In this document: positions 57,156 to 64,000 of the stretch, in pieces
How positions within the stretch are numbered: the first letter of the stretch is position 1
Layout: each line of letters begins with the position of its first letter
Origin: Cydia pomonella
Taxonomy: Eukaryota; Arthropoda; Insecta; Lepidoptera; Tortricidae
Assembly (NCBI RefSeq): GCF_033807575.1
Contig: NC_084719.1
Span: forward strand, 2,046,001 to 2,110,000
Length of the DNA stretch: 64,000 bases
Direction: 5' to 3'
Made by a program: the position numbers and the translations under genes
The notes under the pieces: generated by a model
Seen by the model: only the letters and a program-made list of their open reading frames with translations
The model's database searches: none
Told to the model about the DNA's origin: nothing

Positions 57156-57197
57156 CTCTTCATGCTTTAACTCTTCATGCATCAACTCTTCATGACC
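57156..57197 (+). promoter_or_regulatory. Three 15-bp repeats between two divergent promoters
   Basis: CTCTTCATG begins at 57,156, 57,171 and 57,186, an exact 15-bp period, lying between the 56.3 kb (minus) and 57.4 kb (plus) promoters. Regular spacing suggests a factor-binding array, which is inference. Confidence 0.45.
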
Positions 57198-57355
57198 CCA
57201 TTAATTTTCAATCATTGAACGTAAGTAGCCCGGCCTGTTTATAAACACCGATTCAAGCTCCCAAGTGAAGAGTTCCTTTACTGATTGAGAGAGATACGAA
57301 CCTCATTCTGGTGCCTAATATCAAGTCAGATCTTCATAAACATTTCTAATCAAAG

Positions 57356-57725
57356 ATGCCCTGTCGTGCCTGTCAAAAATTGTAAGTACAGCTAACCATT
57401 CGACTGATAGTATCCTAAATGCCTTCTAGAAGTAAAAGTCTTTGTTTTTTTCAGTGTTCGAGAGCACAAGACTGTCTACTTGGTTCCTCGTGAGTGGCAG
57501 GTGTATCGAGACTTGGAATGTATGGTATGGAGGTGCCATTCTCAATACTACCGCACCTACGGCAAAACTGAAGACTTGGAATTGAATGCTAATGGTGTCG
57601 CAGTTCGTATGGAAAACTACCATAACCAGTCATGGTTAAAGAAAGTCTCTGATTTTTCTGAAAAGCCAGACCCCAAACGATACTTATCTATTTTTGTAAC
57701 TTGCGTCTACTGTAACAGAATGTAA
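57356..57725 (+). CDS. W-L-K-K / C-x-x-C family protein, member 2
   Basis: Exons 57,356-57,381 (M-P-C-R-A-C-Q-K; donor AAATT|GTAAGT) and 57,455-57,725 (after TTTTTTTCAG), in phase, 98 residues. It has C-x-x-C at residues 3-6 and again near the end (C-V-Y-C), plus E-C-M-V-W-R-C near 29-34. Two terminal C-x-x-C pairs could form one zinc site. V-P-R-E-W, S-W-L-K-K and the C-terminal C-V-Y-C block align with the 51.9 kb protein. TATA GTTTATAAAC at 57,237; AATAAA near 57,796. No signal peptide. It is the rightmost gene of the island. Family not recognised. Confidence 0.65.
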
Positions 57726-57899
57726 ATTGAAATTTCTATTGCTGACAAAAACAGCGCATTTGTAATTTAGCTCTAAACTATTTGTACATTGATAAATAAA
57801 TATTTCGATAGCTGTTGAAAGAATAAATTCATTCCGTTTACCTTCAATAAATATCAACCCATCAAGATATGACTCTGCAAAAAACCGTAGCATAAGAAT

Positions 57900-59200
57900 C
57901 TTTGCAAGAGCTCCTTTAGTTGGCTGTCCAAAAATGATAACTTACTATTCACATATTACAACGTTTCACTGTAGTATTTCCAACTCGTTCAAAGGAGGTT
58001 GCAGCTATAGCGATGTAAATGGTGACTCATTTGCATAAGATAATCATTTCGACTAACTATCACTAAATGAATACAATTCTAAGTCATTAGTAACCGCGCC
58101 GCAGACAGCGTGGCGTTGAGCATTCCACGCGATAGGTAATTAATGATTAGATATGCGACAAAGTATGTATAGCGTAAGTATAGATAGCGTTCTATGAAAA
58201 GAACTCGTTTTAACTAGATGAGTACTTATCTTGTTTCGTGGAGGATCTGACGTAATCTGTTGACAATTCGCTATGCAACAGAGCTTAAAACAATTAAAAT
58301 AACACTCTGTAATGAAGTTATCGTCTGCGAAATGAGCATTACTTTACTTCAAACAAATATCATGACATAGTGTTGTATAAACAAACAAATTAAGTCAATT
58401 TCTATCGACAAATGGGACGTAATTTTTCAAAAATTTTAAGGTTGGTTCAAATAAACGTGAAATTTCATACACCTTCTTTTAAATTTCGACATCAAAAGCT
58501 TTCCTTGTGACAGGAGCAAAAATTTAACTGTAGGATGTACTCCTCAAACTGATCAACATTTTTGTTCAGGGACTTTAAAAAATAACTTGTGATTTGACTT
58601 TTAGCACACTTTAAAGTTTATCCTAAAGACGGGATATGCTTACACTTTGCGATGATATCCTGTTTAGTTAAAATTGTACGGGAAAATCGTAAAAGTTAAA
58701 ATGAATACAAATAACCCTAAAATGAGCCCAGCTAAATGTTTGCCTCATTAAATGTTTCATCAAAACTTCATAATCTTGTATTATAAGATCCCTAAGTTAA
58801 TTAATCTGTTATATTCTTTGACCTTTCGTCCAATTACAAGTATTTTATTATTGTATAATATTATTTCAAAGGACGTTGAAGTTGGGAAATCCAAAGTTAC
58901 TCGAGTTATTTATGTAATTAGGGATGTTTTCCTTCTTATTTATCTTCAAATTTTCAAGCTTAATAACTAGGGACCGATTCGAGTCGAAATACTGGCAGAA
59001 GGTGATGTTATTTCTTTCATATCAACATGTAATGCAACCAAACACACAAACAAAACTATGACTTTACGACGAGCTAATTTTGCCTGCACATACTTATAGG
59101 CATATCTAAGTACATTATCGGTTTTGAGACATTCACCGGTCACTTCAAATTACGGTGAATTCAAATTACTTATGAATGAAAATGCGAAAATACAAGCAGG
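57900..59200. other. No supported gene right of the island
   Basis: Single-copy-looking AT-rich sequence without recognisable repeat ends. A plus frame at 58,752-58,970 has no supporting signals. The first clear repeat after the island is at 59,285. Confidence 0.4.
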
Positions 59201-59479
59201 TCAGCATGTTAGAATGACACACGCTAGAGGCTAGAACGTCGAACGGCCCGGATCCAGGCCAAGGCTTCCAACACATCGTTTTCTGTAAAAAAGTGGCTGT
59301 GACAGAATCGGACAGACAGACGGACATGACGAATCTATAAGGGTTCCGTTTTTTGCCATTTGGCTACGGAACCCTAAAAACACGACGTGATGACCGATGC
59401 TCGGAAGTTAGCTGTTTATGGAAAACGAAGTGTCGGACCGTTATATTAGCATCCTTCATGAAATCAGTTTGTTCTTAGC

Positions 59480-59732
59480 AACTCTATCCCTATATCATTT
59501 TTGGTTAAGTAATATTTTTTTAAAGGTTTTGGATTTATTTTTATATCATAGTTTTTTTTTTGCGTGATTTGACATCTAGAAACAGCATACAACTGTAATA
59601 ATGTATATATTATTTCATCGATTCCATATTTATAATTGTATTTTGTAATTTTTATTGTTTGTAAAAATTGGCATGTAAAAATGCCCCTGTGGCCTATTTG
59701 CTGAATAAATGTTTGATATATGATATACTACC
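59480..59732 (+). mobile_element. LINE 3' end with GATAT tail
   Basis: AAATGCCCCTGTGGCCTATT and TGCTGAATAAATGTTTGATA form the 3' terminus; the inverted counterpart is the insertion at about 1,052-1,150. Confidence 0.5.
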
Positions 59733-59744
59733 CAACATTCTCTT

Positions 59745-59905
59745 CTTCTTCCTCGCGTTGTCCCGGCATTTTTGCCACGGCTCATGGGAGCCTGGGGTCC
59801 GCTTGACAACTAATCAAATGATATTTCGCACATAAATTCCTAAAAACTCATTGGTACGAGCGGGCGTTTGAACCCGCGACCTCCGGCGAAGCACTGTACT
59901 ACTAC
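59745..59905 (-). mobile_element. SINE family B, internally deleted copy
   Basis: CGTTGTCCCGGCATTTTTGC joins directly to AAATGATATTTCGC, so the middle part present at 22,880-23,045 is deleted; it ends with the box B complement TTTGAACCCGCGACCTCCGG. Confidence 0.6.
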
Positions 59906-60454
59906 CCAACATACTACTTTAATATTTCTTGATACATTTCACAGCTCAACGTATCAAGGCGCCCCAGATTGGCGAATAGACGCCGCAACAAGTGACACGA
60001 GGAGAGTGATGGATGGACCGAAGCCGACGTGACAGAGGAGGTCTCGCGGGGCCGCAATAGTATGATAAACAAACTGGTAAGTGTGTACCGGCTTGGTTAA
60101 CTGACCTTATATATAAAGGTCGACCAAAATGGTAAATTGTGTCAAATGGTCAAAAGTGTTGCTGTTAAAATGTATTTAAGTTGACAGAATTAATCAAAAT
60201 TCTAGAATACTGACTGGACACAGTATGTTGAATAAACACACATACGAATATCATTTACCGTGAGCCGTGTGACAATTGGCTACTTGGCTGTTTTTTGTTA
60301 ATAATGTCAAACGATCTTGATTTTCCTGAGGATCAAATGTCTATATAGGACTCATGGCATTTAAGCAATACAAAGGTCAGAAATGGCCAGTTTTCATCAT
60401 GTAAATTAAGATGAATGAATTTATTGAATGCATTTTTGTAAACTGTTTGTATAA

Positions 60455-60592
60455 TATAGTCGCCATGACACATATCGGAGCGGCCAAGGTGCTCACAAAT
60501 ATCCGAACACGCCTTGTCAAGTTGCTAGAGTTCATGTTCAGATATTTTTCAGTACCGCTCCGATATATCTGATGGCAACTTTACGAAACATT
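60455..60592. repeat. MITE with 20-25 bp inverted ends
   Basis: GTCGCCATGACACATATCGG at the left faces ATATATCTGATGGCAAC at the right, with TCGGAGCGG and its complement CCGCTCCGA inside. Confidence 0.5.
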
Positions 60593-60609
60593 TCACTCAC
60601 ACAAAGAGA

Positions 60610-60825
60610 CTTTCCGAAAGGGTAAAACGGGACCCTATTACTAATACTCCGCTGTCCGTCCGTCTGTCTGTCTGTCCGTCTGTCCGTCTGTCAGCAGGCT
60701 GTATCTCATGAGCCGTGATAGTTAAAACTTTCATGATGTATTTCTGTTGCCGCTATAACAACAAATACTAAAAAGTACGGAACCCTCCTCGTTGGGCGAG
60801 TCCGACTCGCACTTTTCCGGTTTTT
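60610..60825 (-). repeat. Inverted copy of the CGGCCAAGTGCG-type repeat end
   Basis: It contains the GTCC/GTCTGTCT-rich block at 60,655-60,700 and ends GTCCGACTCGCACTTTTCCG, the complement of the start of the 17,550 repeat. Confidence 0.6.
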
Positions 60826-61509
60826 TTACTTATACCTATTTAAAAATACTACGAAAATAAAATTCAAGTAAAGAAAGTGGCCTTTTGATTTTTCTTTGCG
60901 ATACCTGGTACCTATATAATAATATAATTATAATCTCAGCTCGGGAAAAACATAATTGCGGAATATTATGTAAATCTTGACATTTTTACGTCTTTGATCA
61001 TTTCCTGAACTTCATTTGATCTTTGACCTCGAATCCGGGGAGCGATCTAATCTGGAGGTCGTAAATCATAACCCACCTTTTGACACGTCGGTTAACGCGA
61101 TATTACATTCTTACACGATTTCATTTTATGGTGTACGCGCGCGAAAATATCACGTCATTTAGTAAAGTACGTATTGTAGTGCAATACGTAATATAGATAC
61201 TAGTTTTTGGCCTCGACTTTTTCTTCGTGAAATTATTACTTTAGGAAATTCCGCCCCTTTCAAGGGATGCTTCGTCTGGTACCAGTTTTTGGAGCTAAAA
61301 TGGTTAAACAGAGAAAATAGAGCGAATAGACATTTGACCATATTTTCAATATGGTTAATTTTCATTGACCATATTGAAAATAACCGTCCATTACGGTTTA
61401 CGGTTCAATTTGTAATGGTTAATTTTCAACATGTTCAATTCTAATTGACGTTCGGCCAACACTGATAAATAGAATGTTCATATCAAAGGACCATGGGCAA
61501 TTTTGAAGC

Positions 61510-61900
61510 TTGGCCCCAAAACCAACACAGCTGAGAGTAAGGTCGTTAGATAGGTCTTTAAATCTTCTTCATTTAATTCTATGGACACCAAGCGGAATTC
61601 CATTGCAGAACTGAGATATTTGTATTTTAGTCAAAATGTCATCACCCTAATTACCTACGCAATAGAGTCCAAGTAAGTAAGTAAGTAAAGCTGCGAGCGT
61701 GGCAAACCATTCACCGCGCTCGCCCAGCGAACGACTCTATTGCCTGGGTAATAAGGGTGATGACAAATTGACTATAATATAAATATCTCAGTTCTTCAAT
61801 GGAATTCCGCTTGGTGCCGATAGAATTAAATGAAGTAGATTTAAATACATATTTAATAGCCCAACTCTCGTTTGTTGGTTTTGGGTTCATTTTGACGCAT
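61510..61900. mobile_element. Foldback MITE
   Basis: Two arms of over 100 bp (for example GCGGAATTCCATTGCAGAAC against GTTCTTCAATGGAATTCCGC) flank a loop with AAGT repeats at 61,672-61,690. The minus frame in the right arm is incidental. Confidence 0.6.
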
Positions 61901-62119
61901 GTTCTTTTCATGTTCATATGATTGTTTGGTGGCGTCCGTGTGTCTCCTAAAGTTTTTACCTTGAAACTAATAGGTATCTATCTACCCATAGATCGTGTCA
62001 TTCACGACGACGCCTGCCTTAACAGGTGTCATGTAGTTAAAGGTTAGAGTTGACAAATCTGCGCTTCATCGTGGATGCCACGAACTATAATTGTATAATC
62101 TTTAATGACTTAGCATCAA

Positions 62120-62472
62120 GCTATTGTTACACATGCTCTAAAAGCATGCTAAAAAGCGTGTTATCAGTATGCTCAATATGAGCATGCTTATGGACTGTTT
62201 ATATTTGCTAACAATGAGCATGCTAGTTTTACATTTTACTGCTACGATACTACCATGCTCAATAAGCAAACCTGTTCACACACGCTAAAACACGCCCCCT
62301 TCCACCCGCGCTGCCGGTAGCATGCCTAAAAATTGCACGGCCGTCGGTTTTTGAGCAAACTCGGAATGAGCATGCTCATTATTAGCAATGTTTCGACACA
62401 CATACTACTAAGTAGCAATTGCTCAATAGTGGCATGCTTTCATGCTAGTAATCAGCATGTGTAACAGTACCA
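62120..62472. mobile_element. MITE built from AGCATGCT-type palindromes
   Basis: TTGTTACACATGCT on the left and AGCATGTGTAACAGTA on the right form the inverted ends. About a dozen GCATGC or AGCATG half-sites lie between them in both orientations. It has no coding capacity. Confidence 0.6.
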
Positions 62473-63234
62473 TCGAGTGAAAAAGTACATGTGTAACAAA
62501 GCAATCCTTAGGAACTAAATTTAAAAACACAATACAGTAAAAGTAAAGTAATTTATTAAGAAATAAGTTTAATATGTATAAACAGATATAGTAATGTGTT
62601 TCTTAAGTAATGACAAACAAGATATTACACAGTGCTGTATTGGCTTGTTGGCCATTGCTATTAATATTAACAGCTATAGATAGCTAACAGATAAAGAACC
62701 TTTACCTAATGTTATTTGGAGCCTCGTCTGCCAACAAACCATACTCTGGCAAAAGTTGTGATTTAGTTTTAAGGCTTGGTTTTTGAATAAACATTTATTT
62801 AATTTCATTTCATACCATTTCTACGTCTTCATGTTCTTAAAAAACTGCCACTATTCTAAAAGCAAAACATTTAACATAAACAGTGTACGCACAAAGCGAC
62901 CGGAAGTCATTAGGCCATTTCCGTCACGTCCAAGACAACCGGAAGTGCCGCTTGACTAGCTGTTTAAGGGACGGAGAAATAATTGTCTTTAGTTTTTGTG
63001 GTTCTATTCTGGGTGAGACATTTTGGGTGAAAAAGAGGACATATTCACGACTTCTTCGGCACAACGATACGGAATAGAAATATACAACATTCACAGTTAT
63101 GTCTCCTAAAGGTATCGTACCAGCGTTACTGCAGCAGTATTGCAGCCCGATGGTTTATGAAAAGATACAACTTTACACCTGTAGGTACTTTGGTAAAGGT
63201 ATATTTATGCATGTTGTGGGTAAGCATATAATAA

Positions 63235-63656
63235 ATGAAGATTAGTCTTGATCTGAAACTGGTGTTTGATTGTCGCTTCCCAATAAGACCTATGCTTGAG
63301 TGTCAACCTCATGTTTGTGTGTTGGACACCCAGTTGTCAGTTCAACGTACCGAACGGAAATATGTTTACGGCAAAAAAATTTTTTTGGTACAAGCTTTTA
63401 TAGCTTTTATCCTTCTTTACAGGCAACTAATACTCATCGAGACAATTCTAAAAAGCCCAACCACAATTGGTTTGCGTTGTTTTATCACAAAGTACCCATG
63501 GCCACCTCCAGTCTCCATCATCAGATCAGCTTCATGTCGTCATAAAATTGCATTGTCTTTCGATTTACATATGTGTGCAAAATTTCAGCTCGATCATAAA
63601 TCGGAAAGTGGGTCAAATTTAGCTTCCAAACTTTGACCCACACTAACTTAAAGTTA
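63235..63656 (+). repeat. Repeat-derived open frame
   Basis: A 133-codon frame whose 3' part includes CAAAATTTCAGCTCGATCAT and AAGTGGGTCAAATTTAG, phrases I associate with lepidopteran interspersed repeats. No gene is called. The remaining sequence to 64,000 shows nothing identifiable. Confidence 0.4.
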
Positions 63657-64000
63657 TATAAAAGCTTGTAAAAAGGGATTACGTTTGTATGAAGAAGAGG
63701 TCACAAGATTTCGTTCCCCTTCATCTTAAAATTGCTACCTACTGTTTTATTAATAATTTATACACAACGCAACATAAATATCACAAAAAATTAGATTTAC
63801 CTAATACTCTTCCTACTTCCTAGACTTAGTTAAGAAAATAATAGCCTTAAGATAAGAAAATCATGAATCATCCCGATACCATCGACTTATTACGTGTGGG
63901 GCCTATACGCCCACCGTTACCCGAGCCCTCTTACTAGGCTGTGTACCAAGTAGGAGGGGTCTTGAAAAGTGGGCGCAGTTAACCACACTTCCCGATCTGC

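Overview
The window is nuclear DNA of a lepidopteran insect (moth or butterfly); the species cannot be named from the sequence. Evidence: several copies of two tRNA-headed SINE families of lepidopteran type, RTE- and R1/I-like non-LTR retrotransposon ends, hAT and Tc1/mariner remnants, many MITEs, AT-rich spliced genes with GT-AG introns, arthropod TATA plus TCAGT/TCATT initiators, and no bacterial gene organisation.

Layout. About 1-39.1 kb is transposon-dominated with no complete host gene that I can defend. It holds decayed LINE ends, SINEs, a complete 2.06 kb hAT-like element (10,713-12,771) with an 8-bp target duplication, a 52-bp satellite (11 units) grown out of transposase sequence (20.6-21.2 kb), a large inverted repeat (24.3-28.4 kb) with a 5'-truncated LINE between its arms, and one possible isolated host exon (13.5-13.7 kb). 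From about 39.6 to 57.8 kb the picture changes: repeats almost vanish and short genes are packed on both strands. From about 58 kb to the end the sequence returns to repeats and MITEs.

The 39.6-57.8 kb island has two recognisable genes, a tryptophanyl-tRNA synthetase paralogue with altered HIGH and KMSAS signatures and a two-BIR plus RING IAP, and about twelve small genes I do not recognise. Two of these encode secreted proteins (one Trp-rich, one with a 33-residue repeat). The rest encode proteins of roughly 50-150 residues. Many of the genes have a TATA box, a short non-coding or nearly non-coding first exon and one small 5' intron, and up to six sit in head-to-head pairs. At least two small-gene families are duplicated inside the island: a Ser-rich basic family at 39.6, 54.2 and 56.3 kb, and a family with a shared W-L-K-K to C-x-x-C carboxy end at 51.9 and 57.4 kb. 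A third (91-92 residues at 40.5, 49.7 and 55.8 kb) is tentative. The synthetase paralogue and the IAP share a duplicated promoter, 5' exon and 5' intron of about 350 bp.

The most likely reading is a fast-evolving, lineage-specific cluster in which a promoter cassette and small genes were copied repeatedly and placed under common control. Its tissue and function are unknown. An origin by capture of a foreign DNA segment is a weaker alternative that the sequence alone cannot settle.
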